This document shows positions 8,834 to 18,005 of a stretch of DNA of 41,619 nt, one piece after another. Below the pieces are notes generated by a model. The model searched no databases. It saw only the letters and a program-made list of their open reading frames with translations, and had not been told where the DNA came from. The translations under genes were made by a program, and so were the position numbers. This stretch comes from Bacteroidaceae bacterium (lineage in GTDB: Bacteria > Bacteroidota > Bacteroidia > Bacteroidales > Bacteroidaceae), in the NCBI GenBank assembly GCA_017416805.1, contig JAFQBB010000048.1, forward strand, positions 1-41,619, given 5' to 3'. How positions within the stretch are numbered: the first letter of the stretch is position 1; every line of letters begins with the position of its first letter.

Positions 8834-10513
8834 ATGAAAAGAAAGCTGGTAATAGTTGGAATCATATCTTTAATCTGTCTTTGTTGGACAGGATTCAAGC
8901 GCGATAGTCATAATTTTCAGGTCTCCAAGAACCTGGATATATTCAACGCTCTTTATAAAGAGTTGGATATGTTTTATGTAGATACAATCAATCCTCAGGA
9001 TTTGGTACGTGCAGGCATTGATGCTATGTTGCAAAAGATAGACCCTTATACGGTGTATTATCCCGAAGATGATCAGGATGAGTTGAAACAGATGGTGACA
9101 GGGAAATATGCAGGTATCGGTGCTGTTGTCAGACTTTACAAGAAACGCAATCGGGTGGTTATTTTTGAACCGTACGAAAATACTCCGGCAGCAGAAGTGG
9201 GGCTGAAGGCCGGTGATATAATCTTGACCATTGACGGTAAAGATGTTGAAGGCATGGCTACAGACAAAGTGAGTAATATGCTTAGGGGGGAGGCCGGTAC
9301 AACTTTTCTTCTGGAGGTTGAACGTCCGGGAGTGGTGGAGCCTTTAGTATTTAAGATTACCCGCCGCAATATTCAGATGCCGGTAATTCCTTATTATGGA
9401 ATGTTGGATGATGGGCATACGGGTTATATCCAGTTGAATAGCTTTACAGAAAAATGTTCGCGTGAGGTTCGTCATGCATTGATAGACCTAAAAGGACAGG
9501 GAATGGAGCGATTGGTGTTTGATTTGCGTAGCAATGGAGGTGGCTCGTTGAATGAGGCAATAGAGATTGTCAATCTGTTTGTTTCGAAAGGGGTGGAAAT
9601 AGTTTCAACTAAAGGCAAATTGCGTCAAGCCTGTCATGTACATAAGACAACGCGCGAACCGCTTGATTTGAAGATGCCTGTTGCTGTGTTGGTGGATGGG
9701 GCTACAGCGTCATCTGCAGAAATAGTTTCTGGTGCATTGCAAGATTTGGATCGTGCTGTGATAATAGGAAACCGTACGTACGGAAAGGGGTTAGTGCAGA
9801 TTGTGCGTGATTTGCCTTATGACGGGCAACTGAAAGTCACGACATCGAAATATTACATCCCGAGTGGGCGATGCATACAGGCTTTGGATTATCATCACCG
9901 TGATGCAGATGGGCGTCCGGTGCGTATTTCTGACAGCTTGACGAATGTGTTTTATACAGCTGCCGGGCGTGAGGTGCGCGATGGCGGAGGTATCCGTCCT
10001 GATATAGAAGTGAAACTGGAAGAAAAAGGGAATCTGCTTTTCTATTTGTTGAATGATGACGTGTTGTTGGATTATGGGACAGATTATGCACTGTTGCATC
10101 CCACGATTGCACCTGCTGAAGAGTTTGTAATAACAGACGATGATTATTCCGCATTCAAAGAAAAGGTTTTGAACAGTGATTTTAAATATGACCGTCAAAG
10201 TGAGAGTGCATTGAAGCGTTTAAAAGAGGTGGCAGAATTTGAGGGGTATTTGGAAGATGCAAAATCGGAGTTTGAAGCCTTGGAAAAGAAATTCCAACAT
10301 AATTTGTCGTCTGATCTTGACCGTTTGAAAGAAGATATCAAGCCTTTGATTGCTGCTGAAATTGTGAAACGTTATCATTTTCAGCGCGGTGTGATTGTGC
10401 AGCAACTGAAATCTGACCCGGATTTGGATGAGGCCGTGGCGGTGTTGGCGGATAGTTTGCGCTATGCTGCCATTCTGTCGGCCAGGCAAAGTGATAATGT
10501 GGAGAAGAAGTGA
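8834..10513 (+). CDS. S41 family C-terminal processing peptidase
   Basis: 559 aa, with an N-terminal hydrophobic segment (residues 5-20) that is a signal peptide or anchor, so it acts in the periplasm. A PDZ domain covers about residues 93-175 (AGIGAVVR, AGDIILTIDGKDV). The S41 core follows, with FDLRSNGGGSLNEA at 229-242. By spacing with known Ctp/Prc proteases the Ser-Lys dyad is Ser293 (in TASSAEIVSG) and Lys318 (in RTYGKG), exactly 25 residues apart as in the family. The C-terminal 130 residues are helical and charged. Such proteases trim or degrade periplasmic proteins from unstructured C-termini. It is a stand-alone gene; the downstream tnaA has its own promoter. Confidence 0.92.
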   Translation: MKRKLVIVGIISLICLCWTGFKRDSHNFQVSKNLDIFNALYKELDMFYVDTINPQDLVRAGIDAMLQKIDPYTVYYPEDDQDELKQMVTGKYAGIGAVVRLYKKRNRVVIFEPYENTPAAEVGLKAGDIILTIDGKDVEGMATDKVSNMLRGEAGTTFLLEVERPGVVEPLVFKITRRNIQMPVIPYYGMLDDGHTGYIQLNSFTEKCSREVRHALIDLKGQGMERLVFDLRSNGGGSLNEAIEIVNLFVSKGVEIVSTKGKLRQACHVHKTTREPLDLKMPVAVLVDGATASSAEIVSGALQDLDRAVIIGNRTYGKGLVQIVRDLPYDGQLKVTTSKYYIPSGRCIQALDYHHRDADGRPVRISDSLTNVFYTAAGREVRDGGGIRPDIEVKLEEKGNLLFYLLNDDVLLDYGTDYALLHPTIAPAEEFVITDDDYSAFKEKVLNSDFKYDRQSESALKRLKEVAEFEGYLEDAKSEFEALEKKFQHNLSSDLDRLKEDIKPLIAAEIVKRYHFQRGVIVQQLKSDPDLDEAVAVLADSLRYAAILSARQSDNVEKK

Positions 10514-10541
10514 CAATACTCTCTTTTTCCTGAAGAAAAGA

Positions 10542-10572
10542 TTGTCTAATCAGAATAAAATGGCTAAATTTG
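10542..10572 (+). promoter_or_regulatory. Promoter of tnaA (TTG, 20 bp, TAAATTTG)
   Basis: TTG at 10542-10544 and TAAATTTG at 10565-10572 are 20 bp apart, matching the Bacteroides primary sigma consensus. It lies 31 bp before the ATG at 10604. Confidence 0.7.
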
Positions 10573-10603
10573 CCAACAAAATAAAACATAACATTAAATC
10601 ATT

Positions 10604-11983
10604 ATGGAAATACCTTTTGCAGAATCGTGGAAAATTAAGATGGTGGAACCCATCAAGAAGAGCACACGTGCTGAGCGTGAACAATGGATTAAAGAGGCTA
10701 ATTATAATCTCTTTCAATTGAAATCGGATCAAGTATATATTGATTGTTTGACAGATTCAGGGACTGGAGCTATGAGCGACCGTCAATGGGCTGCAATGAT
10801 GACTGGTGATGAGGCATACGCAGGGTCAGCTTCGTTCTTTCAGTTGAAGGATACCATTACTCGTCTGACAGGATTTGAATATGTCATACCTACGCATCAA
10901 GGCCGTGCAGCAGAAAATGTACTGTTCAGCCATTTGGTGAAGAATGGAGACATTGTGCCTGGCAACTCACATTTTGACACCACGAAGGGACATATTGAAA
11001 GTCGCAAAGCTACTGCTCTTGATTGCACTGTGGATGAGGCAAAAGATACTCAACTTGAAATTCCTTTCAAAGGTAATGTGGATCCGAAGAAGTTGGAGAA
11101 AGTTTTGGCTGAACATGCTGATAAGATTCCGTTCATCATCATTACTATCACTAATAATACAGCCGGTGGACAACCTGTTTCTATGCAAAACCTGCGTGAG
11201 GTGCGTGCTTTGGCCGACAAGTATGGCAAACGTGTCATTTACGATTCTGCCCGTTTTGTGGAGAATGCTTATTTTATCAAGACTCGTGAGGAGGGATATG
11301 CGGATAAAACCATCAAAGAAATCGTGAAAGAGATTTATTCGTTGGCTGATGGTATGACCATGAGTGCCAAGAAAGATGGTATCGTGAACATGGGTGGATT
11401 TATTGCTACCCGCCACGAAGACTGGTACGAAGGTGCCAAGCGTTTCTGTATCCCTTTCGAAGGTTACCTTACCTATGGTGGAATGAATGGACGTGATATG
11501 GCCGCATTGGCTGTGGGACTTGACGAAAATACAGAACTGGATAATATCGAAACACGTATTCGTCAGGTGCAGTACTTGGCTGCCAAGTTGGATGAATACG
11601 GAATCCCATACCAACGTCCTGTTGGTGGACATGCCCTGTTTGTTGATGCAGACATGGTACTGTCTAATGTGCCCAAAGAAGAGTTCCCTGCTCAAACATT
11701 GGCTATTGAACTTTATCTGGAAGCCGGTGTGCGTGGTTGTGAGATTGGTTATATTTTGGCCGACCGTGACCCTGTTACCCGTGAAAATCGTTTTGGGGGG
11801 CTTGATTTGTTGAGACTTTGTATAGCACGTCGTGTATATACCAATAATCACATGGATGTGATTGCAGCGGCATTGAAGAATGTATATGACCGTAGGGATA
11901 GCATCAAACATGGTGTGAAGATTGTGTGGGAAACAGAATTGATGCGTCACTTTACCGTGAAGTTAGAGCGTATTGAAGACTGA
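10604..11983 (+). CDS. tnaA: Tryptophanase
   Basis: 459 aa. Catalyses PLP-dependent breakdown of L-tryptophan to indole, pyruvate and ammonia in the cytoplasm. The sequence follows E. coli TnaA throughout: LTDSGTGAMSD at 49-59, MTGDEAYAGS at 66-75, IPTHQGR at 95-101, FDTTKGHI at 124-131, DSARFVENAYFIK at 214-226, and the PLP-lysine region MSAKKDG, with Lys257 as the likely Schiff-base residue. Length is normal for the family. It has its own promoter. No TnaC-like leader peptide with a critical Trp codon and no adjacent tryptophan permease are visible, so regulation differs from the E. coli tna operon. This gene would make the organism an indole producer. Confidence 0.97.
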   Translation: MEIPFAESWKIKMVEPIKKSTRAEREQWIKEANYNLFQLKSDQVYIDCLTDSGTGAMSDRQWAAMMTGDEAYAGSASFFQLKDTITRLTGFEYVIPTHQGRAAENVLFSHLVKNGDIVPGNSHFDTTKGHIESRKATALDCTVDEAKDTQLEIPFKGNVDPKKLEKVLAEHADKIPFIIITITNNTAGGQPVSMQNLREVRALADKYGKRVIYDSARFVENAYFIKTREEGYADKTIKEIVKEIYSLADGMTMSAKKDGIVNMGGFIATRHEDWYEGAKRFCIPFEGYLTYGGMNGRDMAALAVGLDENTELDNIETRIRQVQYLAAKLDEYGIPYQRPVGGHALFVDADMVLSNVPKEEFPAQTLAIELYLEAGVRGCEIGYILADRDPVTRENRFGGLDLLRLCIARRVYTNNHMDVIAAALKNVYDRRDSIKHGVKIVWETELMRHFTVKLERIED

Positions 11984-12016
11984 ATGAGACTTTGAGCCGC
12001 AAGGGCTTATAGAATA

Positions 12017-12059
12017 AATCCCGTGTGAAGGCGTTTTGACACCCTCATGCGGGATTTTC
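12017..12059 (+). terminator. Intrinsic terminator after tnaA
   Basis: Arms 12017-12033 and 12040-12056 (AATCCCG...CGGGATT) form a 17-bp stem with two G-U pairs and two mismatches. The T tract is short. Confidence 0.7.
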
Positions 12060-12330
12060 GGATTATATATGCTGGGACAGCATGATGACGATTGTGCGCA
12101 CGAATGTGGTGCTACCTTACATTTTGTCAGTTCGTAAATGTATATTTCCCTTGCTGGGAATGAATAAATATACAGAACCGGCACTTTACGCACATCTGTT
12201 TTTGCATATTTACGCAGAATATGCCTCTCTGCAAAGAAAGTTCTTTAGCCTGTTTGTCGGGAAAAAGAGGCAGAAAACATCCTTTTCCCCATCCGACCGG
12301 TCACTTCATTTCCGCCGGTGTCTCCCGGAG

Positions 12331-12462
12331 TAGGCGATTCGCCTATCCTAAACTTCCGCTGAATTTCTCCTAAACATCCGCCGAAATTCTCCTACGTTCC
12401 ATTTTGTCCGTAGGAGAGGTGCTTCGGAAGTTCTCCTAAACATTGGCGTTACCGTAGGAGAA
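12331..12462. repeat. Phased array of TCCTA/TAGGA words, about 22-bp period
   Basis: TCCTA begins at 12346, 12368, 12390 and 12434, and the complementary TAGGA at 12411 and 12455: six words at about 22-bp spacing. The first two 22-bp units match at 19 of 22 bases. Pairs of words form hairpins: CTCCTACG/CGTAGGAG (12389-12396 with 12409-12416) and TTCTCCTA/TAGGAGAA (12431-12438 with 12455-12462). A perfect 7-1-7 palindrome, TAGGCGATTCGCCTA, starts the array at 12331. Confidence 0.75.
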
Positions 12463-12814
12463 CTCGGGGTTTTGCTCAATTATTGTTACCTCCAACCCCT
12501 CTCTCCTCTGCCAACCTTCGTCCATGTCCTCATTTTCCAGATTTTCAATTCTAAAAGGTTTGAACACGGCCTATTCTGTTGTATGTCTGATAATTAAATG
12601 TTTATTGACTAAATTCTCTGGCTTACATGCCTTTGTCCGCTTCTCAGTTTGTAAATACGGAATCCTTATATGAGGAATATACAGTTTTTACAAAGTGTAA
12701 GGCGATGGGGGGGGATTAAAAACTAAAAGTTTTGAATTAAGAATTAAATATTTAAAGCCGATAATTGGACTTTCGTGCCGAATGGCCTCGTCAGCAGAAA
12801 GAAAGACGAAAAAT

Positions 12815-12858
12815 AATAAGGTTAATACAAAAATTATTTGTTTCTTTGTAACCTTATT
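12815..12858. promoter_or_regulatory. 10-bp inverted repeat upstream of the C10 protease gene
   Basis: AATAAGGTTA (12815-12824) and TAACCTTATT (12849-12858) are perfect arms with a 24-bp spacer, ending 18 bp before the ATG. The spacer ends in TTTCTTTG, a near match to the -7 box. Could be an operator or a 5' leader hairpin. Confidence 0.4.
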
Positions 12859-12876
12859 TGAAGAAGAGAAAACAAA

Positions 12877-15800
12877 ATGAAACGAATAATTCTTGTTTTG
12901 CTCTGTTGCTTGTCGGTGTCGGCAGGTGTTCGGGCAGAGGTGGTGTCTGAGGCTCAGGCACGGATGGTGGCGCAAAGTTTTCGTCAGACGGGTGCGCGCA
13001 GTGTGGTAGTGCCGACGTTGGTCCATACCGGTGTGGCTTCCGGATTGGAGGCGCGAACATCGGATGCTCCTACGTATTATGTCTATAACTATGGTGAGAA
13101 CGGAGGGTTTGTCATTGTGTCCGGTGATGACTGTCTGCCTCAGGTTCTTGGCTATTCGGATACCGGAACGTTTTTTGTCAGCGAAGGAGAAATGCCTGTT
13201 CAGTTGAAGAATTGGTTGCAGGAATATAGTAGCTATATATCTGATGTGCGTGCGAGCGCTTATTCGTTAGAGCCTGCGCCCGATTTGGGATTGGACATCA
13301 ATGTGGCTGTAGAGCCTTTGTTGAAGACACAGTGGGATCAAGGTGCCCCATACAATAGCTTGTGTCCGGCATTTACGGAAGATGAGAATTGTGCAACAGG
13401 CTGTACAGCTACGGCCATTGCACAGATTATGAATTATCATCGTTGGCCCGATTGTGGAACTGGTAGTAATACACATAATGGAGTGGTTGTTGATTTTTCG
13501 GCCAGCCAATATGATTGGGATAACATGCTTGATGTTTACGTTCGGGGTTTTTGTACAGATGAGCAAATAGAGGCTGTTGCCAAGTTGATGTCGGATATAG
13601 GGATGGCAGTGTGGATGCAATACGGTTATGAAAGTTCGGCAAGAAATGAACATGTATGTCGTGCGCTTTATACTTATTTCAAATATAGTAAGAAGGTTAG
13701 GTATTTGATGAGGAATGCCATGACCACCTCTGAGTGGAAGTCCTTGATACGTGAAGAGTTAGAGGCAGGAAGACCTGTTTATTATGGAGGGTTTGCCGAA
13801 GATTATTCTATGGGACATGCTTTTGTATGCGATGGTATAGATGAAACGAACAACTACTTGCATTTTAATTGGGGATGGAGCGGAAACTGTGATGGTTTTT
13901 ATTACTTGAATACTCTGAATCCTCCGATGCCGGGAATAGGTGGCGGAATGGGAAATTTTAATGCTGATCATGTGGCAATTGTAGGTATAGAGCCTGCTAC
14001 AGAGGATGAGAGTGGCCTTAATGTGATACCTCTGATTCTGTTACGGAAAGGTTTCCAAACAACCACAAGTAAAACCTCGTTGGGGAAATCGTTTAATGTA
14101 GAGGTGGGAAGTCTGGGAAACTGGGGACCTGATGATTATGAGTTGGAACTGTCTGTCGGGCTTTATAAGGATGCGGATCTTGTCTGTCAGGTTTGTGATG
14201 CCATTTCTATCACATTGAAAGAGACAATGTCTCAATCGGGAATGAAACTTTCTGTCAAGATTCCAGTGGGCACAGAAGCAGGATCGTACGAACTGCGTTT
14301 GATACACCATGATGGAAACTCATGGATTGATATTCCTCACTATTTTGATTGTTATCGCTATTTTATACCTCTGACAGTTACAAGTGAAGGTGATGTTTTG
14401 ATTGATACTTCTTCATCGGGGGTAGAACTTGCCGCAAGCCTTTGTGACGGGCTGCCTGTCAATCCATTGCCGGGAAAGAGATATCAGGCTTGTATCGATT
14501 TCTGTAATGTGGGAAGTGTGAATTTCAGTTCGAGGCTTGGAGTGAGTTTGTCGAAGTTAGTTCAGAAAGCAGAAGGACCTTCTGGGGGAGGTACAGGTAA
14601 GGATACGGTTGAAGTGGCTTCTTTGGAGAGGTCAGAGTTTGTCTATGGTGAAGACTCTGAAAGGGTGTTGTTTGATTTTCGCTTGATGGAGCCTGCAGAC
14701 TATGTGTTGCAGGCATGGTTCGTAGATCCTCTGTCGCTTGAAAAAAAGATTGTGGCTCAGTGGCCTTTGTCGCTTATGAAGCCCTCCGAATCATATAAAC
14801 GCTGTATGGTAATTGAGCAGAATGGGGATATTGATGTTGCAAAAGTTGAAAGGTTTGCGGCGTTGTATAAACTGTCTGAACAGTATCCGGATCAGTTCGT
14901 GGGAGTGACGGTGGCTACTGATTTGTGCGGTTGGGCAACACCTGCTTATGTAGATTCGTTGGATTTCCCAGCAGGCACGGTAGCTTGGATTAATCGCCAA
15001 CGTGATTTGGGGTTGACGAAGGCGGCAGAGTTTGAACCTTATTTCTTGGAGCAGAAGAACTGTCCAGCCATTGCATCGTTGGTGGCCAAGGCACGTTATA
15101 CATCTCGGTTTGAGGATGAAGTGGAAATGGTACTGAACAGCCGGTTTGCCTACGAGGCATCAAAGGTGGATATGCGTTTTGCTGTGGTTGCTTTGAACCG
15201 TACTTATGCAGATTCTCTTCCTGATGATTATGCGTATGTGGATATTGCTACAGGGTTTTATCCAACCAATGCATGGAGTGGGGTAGGAGGGATTCCTGCT
15301 TCTGTCAATCCGGCAGAAGAGTATTCCGATACGTTGAGATTCTCTCTTGCGCAAAAAGAAGGACTCATCCTTGTCGGACTTCTTATTGACGGGGAAACCG
15401 GTGAGATCTGTAATGCTGTGTCGCTTCATCAAGATGATATAGCTCCTGCAGATGGGGAGGTGAAGCCTACGGCCGTTGTTCTTGACCATACGGAGGCTGT
15501 AATGAATACGGGGCTTTGTTTGTCGTTGAATGCAAATGTGTATCCCAATACGGCATCTCAAGAGATTGTATGGACCAGTAGTGCTCCTGATATAGTCATG
15601 TTTGATGAACAAGGAATGTTGAATACGGTTTCTTCAGGAACGGCAACTATTCGGGCAACATCGGCTTTGGATGAAAAGGTGTATGCAGAAATGGTGCTGA
15701 CTGTAAATCAGGCTGATTATACTCAGGTACAGCATGTCATACCAGGTTGCCTGCATTATCTTGTTTGTCTTGAATCTTGTCCCGAGAAGTTGTTGTTGGA

Positions 15801-16800
15801 AGGTGAACTGAATGGTACGGATATAGCTTTGCTGCGTACATTGAGTGGTGGAGATATAGCCAATGAGGAAGGAAAAAACGATGCTACTGTGTCTGTTTTG
15901 AAATATTTGGATATCAGTCGGTGTCATATTGTGGCAGGTGGAAAACCTTACTATAAAGAATATTATACGGCTGATAATGTTCTTGGTAGAGAAGTTCTCG
16001 CCAATTGTATCTGTTTGAAAGAAATTTGCCTTCCCAAGAATCTGTCATCCATTGGGTATGCTCCTTTCTATGGGTGTACGGGGATGGAGCAGTTCTTCAT
16101 TAGTGAAGAGAATAACTCTTTCAAAACTGTAGATGGGGTGCTATACAATAATACAGGTACCGAACTTGTTGCTTATCCTGCATCTAAGGAGAGTGAATGT
16201 TATACCCCGATTGAGACGACAACCACAATCCGACCATACGCTTTCTGTAATGCCCGACATCTGAAGCATTTTGTCGGATTGCTCAAGCTCTCTTCCATAG
16301 GCTATGGTGGATTCTATGGTTGTAAGTCTTTGCAGAGTGTGCAGACAAATACCCGTTTGAGTACTATTGGTGAATATGCTTTTGCCGGGTGTGAATCGTT
16401 GATGAAAATAGTCAGCAAGAAGAACTATCCGCCAGTGTGTGCGTCAGACAATGTGTTTGAGGGAGTTCCTGTTGGTGTGTGTTGTGTATATGCTCCGCAA
16501 GACTATATCGAGGATTATCGTGCAGAGGTGGGGTGGCGCTTGTTTGCCAATTATGACGATGTTGCCAACGGGGTGTCTGTTACGGCTTGGGATTCCAAGG
16601 GTGTCTCTATTGCTGTTGAAGGCCGGACAATCTGTGTGAAAGGTGCTATTTGGGGCCTCCCCATTTCCCTGTATGATGTGAGGGGAAGATTGGTGGTACA
16701 GACATTTGCGGGTACGGGTATGACAAGTATTATGGCCAATGCGGAAGGACTCTATTTTCTTTGTTTGCCTGGATTCTCTGCTAAAGTTGTTGTAAAGTAA
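12877..16800 (+). CDS. Secreted C10 family (streptopain-type) cysteine protease with BIG2 and LRR domains
   Basis: 1307 aa. Signal peptide at residues 1-20 (ends VRA). Residues about 21-140 are the Spi-type propeptide found before C10 enzymes (YYVYNYGENGGFVIVSGDD at 67-85). The catalytic domain covers about 145-375: Cys176 in ATGCTATAIAQIMNYHRWP, His314 in GHAFVCDG, and the NWGWSG motif at 331-336. Middle regions are beta-rich. A BIG2-like Ig domain follows (PTAVVLDHTEAVM to MVLTVNQ), then BspA-type leucine-rich repeats (LSSIGYAPFYGC, LSSIGYGGFYGC, LSTIGEYAFAGC). The C-terminus (ISLYDVRGRLVVQTF to VVVK) is sorting-domain-like. C10 proteases include streptococcal SpeB and B. fragilis Bfp enzymes. 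At over 1300 residues this is far longer than SpeB; the extra domains suggest surface retention or substrate binding. Confidence 0.92.
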   Translation: MKRIILVLLCCLSVSAGVRAEVVSEAQARMVAQSFRQTGARSVVVPTLVHTGVASGLEARTSDAPTYYVYNYGENGGFVIVSGDDCLPQVLGYSDTGTFFVSEGEMPVQLKNWLQEYSSYISDVRASAYSLEPAPDLGLDINVAVEPLLKTQWDQGAPYNSLCPAFTEDENCATGCTATAIAQIMNYHRWPDCGTGSNTHNGVVVDFSASQYDWDNMLDVYVRGFCTDEQIEAVAKLMSDIGMAVWMQYGYESSARNEHVCRALYTYFKYSKKVRYLMRNAMTTSEWKSLIREELEAGRPVYYGGFAEDYSMGHAFVCDGIDETNNYLHFNWGWSGNCDGFYYLNTLNPPMPGIGGGMGNFNADHVAIVGIEPATEDESGLNVIPLILLRKGFQTTTSKTSLGKSFNVEVGSLGNWGPDDYELELSVGLYKDADLVCQVCDAISITLKETMSQSGMKLSVKIPVGTEAGSYELRLIHHDGNSWIDIPHYFDCYRYFIPLTVTSEGDVLIDTSSSGVELAASLCDGLPVNPLPGKRYQACIDFCNVGSVNFSSRLGVSLSKLVQKAEGPSGGGTGKDTVEVASLERSEFVYGEDSERVLFDFRLMEPADYVLQAWFVDPLSLEKKIVAQWPLSLMKPSESYKRCMVIEQNGDIDVAKVERFAALYKLSEQYPDQFVGVTVATDLCGWATPAYVDSLDFPAGTVAWINRQRDLGLTKAAEFEPYFLEQKNCPAIASLVAKARYTSRFEDEVEMVLNSRFAYEASKVDMRFAVVALNRTYADSLPDDYAYVDIATGFYPTNAWSGVGGIPASVNPAEEYSDTLRFSLAQKEGLILVGLLIDGETGEICNAVSLHQDDIAPADGEVKPTAVVLDHTEAVMNTGLCLSLNANVYPNTASQEIVWTSSAPDIVMFDEQGMLNTVSSGTATIRATSALDEKVYAEMVLTVNQADYTQVQHVIPGCLHYLVCLESCPEKLLLEGELNGTDIALLRTLSGGDIANEEGKNDATVSVLKYLDISRCHIVAGGKPYYKEYYTADNVLGREVLANCICLKEICLPKNLSSIGYAPFYGCTGMEQFFISEENNSFKTVDGVLYNNTGTELVAYPASKESECYTPIETTTTIRPYAFCNARHLKHFVGLLKLSSIGYGGFYGCKSLQSVQTNTRLSTIGEYAFAGCESLMKIVSKKNYPPVCASDNVFEGVPVGVCCVYAPQDYIEDYRAEVGWRLFANYDDVANGVSVTAWDSKGVSIAVEGRTICVKGAIWGLPISLYDVRGRLVVQTFAGTGMTSIMANAEGLYFLCLPGFSAKVVVK

Positions 16801-16819
16801 TGAAAAATGACTATCTTTG
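16787..16819 (+). promoter_or_regulatory. Promoter of the small lipoprotein (TTG, 19-22 bp, TATCTTTG)
   Basis: TTG at 16787 and 16790, with TATCTTTG at 16812-16819. The -33 element lies inside the last codons of the C10 gene. Confidence 0.65.
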
Positions 16820-16856
16820 CCTCCATATTAATGAATCTAAATAAAATAAGGTATCT

Positions 16857-17666
16857 ATGAAACTATTCAGAAAATATGCGGCCTGTCTTCTTTTGGCTGC
16901 CATCCCTGTGGTAAGTTCGTGTTCGGATGACGAAGAAAGTGTGTCTCCTCCTGCATTTTCGCGCGAGATTGTAAGAGTCGATATCTATAAGGTAAAAGAT
17001 GATGCTTTCCAAATGGAGGCCCAATACCGTATTTCGTATAATAACAATTTAGTGAGTGATGTGCGGACCGATTACCGTTCGCAGGAAGTGAATTTCAGTT
17101 ATGCTGCAAGCACCTTTGGTTATCGTTGGATAATCAAAGATGATGTTGAGGGTATTTCAATGACCCGTTTTGAGGCTGAACTTCGAGAAGACGGAAGGGT
17201 TCAAGTCGGTTCTGCAGTGCGTACGGTTGGGACTCAAGAGGAAACTAAGAATTATGCTTATTACTATAACAGTAATGGCTATATAACTGATGCTACCTAT
17301 GGAGGTGAGCAGTCGTTTAACTATGATTGGGGAAGTGAATTGCTGACCATTAAGGGAAGACCTGCTACTTATGATGCCCAATATCGCTACTCGGGGGTTG
17401 CCAATGATTATAGTTTTGACCTCAATGTTCTTCCTCTGCTTGTCGATGAACGTACTGATGTAATGTTGGCCATGAATGCCTATGGGCAGATGGCGGGTGT
17501 GACAGGTACTCGTTATCCCTATTTCCTGGAAAGAACTGGCTATTCTTATAAATATATGTATGATGGGAATGGCCGATTGGTACAGATACAGCAGTTGCCC
17601 TTAGCTTCCAATTACAATCCGTTGGAGCAACAGACCTATTGGTTCATGTTGACTTATAATGATTAA
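16857..17666 (+). CDS. Lipoprotein with YD-like hairpin repeats, possibly DUF4595
   Basis: 269 aa. Lipoprotein signal with lipidated Cys22 (VVSSC, then SDDEE, an acidic stretch typical of Bacteroides lipoproteins). The rest is beta-rich with aromatic repeats: YAYYYNSNGYITDATY, FNYDWGSELLTI, YDAQYRYSG, YSYKYMYDGNGRLVQIQQ. These look like YD-type hairpins as in DUF4595 proteins, but family membership is from memory. No catalytic motif. It has its own promoter inside the end of the C10 protease gene, so it can be expressed separately. A partner or inhibitor of the protease is conceivable, but the protein does not resemble the small Spi-type inhibitors. Confidence 0.72.
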   Translation: MKLFRKYAACLLLAAIPVVSSCSDDEESVSPPAFSREIVRVDIYKVKDDAFQMEAQYRISYNNNLVSDVRTDYRSQEVNFSYAASTFGYRWIIKDDVEGISMTRFEAELREDGRVQVGSAVRTVGTQEETKNYAYYYNSNGYITDATYGGEQSFNYDWGSELLTIKGRPATYDAQYRYSGVANDYSFDLNVLPLLVDERTDVMLAMNAYGQMAGVTGTRYPYFLERTGYSYKYMYDGNGRLVQIQQLPLASNYNPLEQQTYWFMLTYND

Positions 17667-17687
17667 TTATATAATATAATAAGGTAT

Positions 17688-17721
17688 ATGTCCGCTTGCC
17701 TGTTAGTGGCGGCGGACATTT
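17688..17721 (+). terminator. Possible terminator after the small lipoprotein gene
   Basis: ATGTCCGC (17688-17695) pairs with GCGGACAT (17712-17719), with an inner GCC/GGC. Only a short TTT follows, so it is weak. Confidence 0.5.
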
Positions 17722-17820
17722 GCCACTTGATATGGGATGTGTTGCCTGCTTGTACCGTACTGTGTATAAGAGCATTCCTACGTGAGTAATAAAGTTTTTA
17801 TAAAAAAACTTGCCAAAAAG

Positions 17821-17852
17821 TTTGCGAGTGTCGTAGAAAACCTCTACCTTTG
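17821..17852 (+). promoter_or_regulatory. tRNA promoter (TTTG, 20 bp, TACCTTTG)
   Basis: TTTG at 17821-17824 and TACCTTTG at 17845-17852: perfect Bacteroides elements at 20-bp spacing, 32 bp before the first tRNA. Confidence 0.82.
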
Positions 17853-17883
17853 CATCGCTTTTGAAAAGAAAGGGTAGTCCTTC

Positions 17884-17958
17884 GGGCGTTTAGCTCAGCT
17901 GGTTCAGAGCATCTGCCTTACAAGCAGAGGGTCGGCGGTTCGAATCCGTCAACGCCCA
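17884..17958 (+). tRNA. tRNA-Val (UAC), copy 1
   Basis: 75 nt with a full cloverleaf: acceptor GGGCGTT/AACGCCC, D arm GCTC/GAGC, anticodon stem TCTGC/GCAGA with loop CTTACAA (anticodon TAC), and a T arm with TTCGAAT. CCA is not encoded. Confidence 0.95.
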
Positions 17959-18005
17959 CGACAAAGTAATCAGCCCTTTCGATTCAACAAAGCAAAGTTC
18001 CTTTC

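Larger units (their letters stand above)
12060..12876 (+). other. Non-coding stretch with hairpins
   Basis: No credible gene. An 83-codon frame (12082-12333) lacks family resemblance or a signal peptide. Structures seen: a nested hairpin 12140-12173 (GTATATTT...AAATATAC enclosing CCC/GGG), a hairpin 12204-12224 (GCATATT...AATATGC), a 22-bp phased array at 12331-12462, a run of eight G at 12707-12714, and an inverted repeat at 12815-12858. It may hold a small RNA or a decayed gene; neither is proven. Confidence 0.5.

Noticed and set aside
10514-10603. TnaC-like leader peptide before tnaA
   Set aside because: No short frame with a Trp codon followed by a regulatory site is visible in the 90-bp gap.
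10967-11950. A 327-codon minus-strand frame opposite tnaA
   Set aside because: Antisense shadow of an unambiguous tryptophanase.
12082-12333. 83-codon frame after tnaA
   Set aside because: No promoter box, signal peptide or recognisable domain; it runs through hairpin-forming DNA.
12707-12714. Run of eight G as a phase-variation tract
   Set aside because: It lies 160 bp upstream of the C10 gene, in no reading frame and away from a recognised promoter; no evidence of a role.
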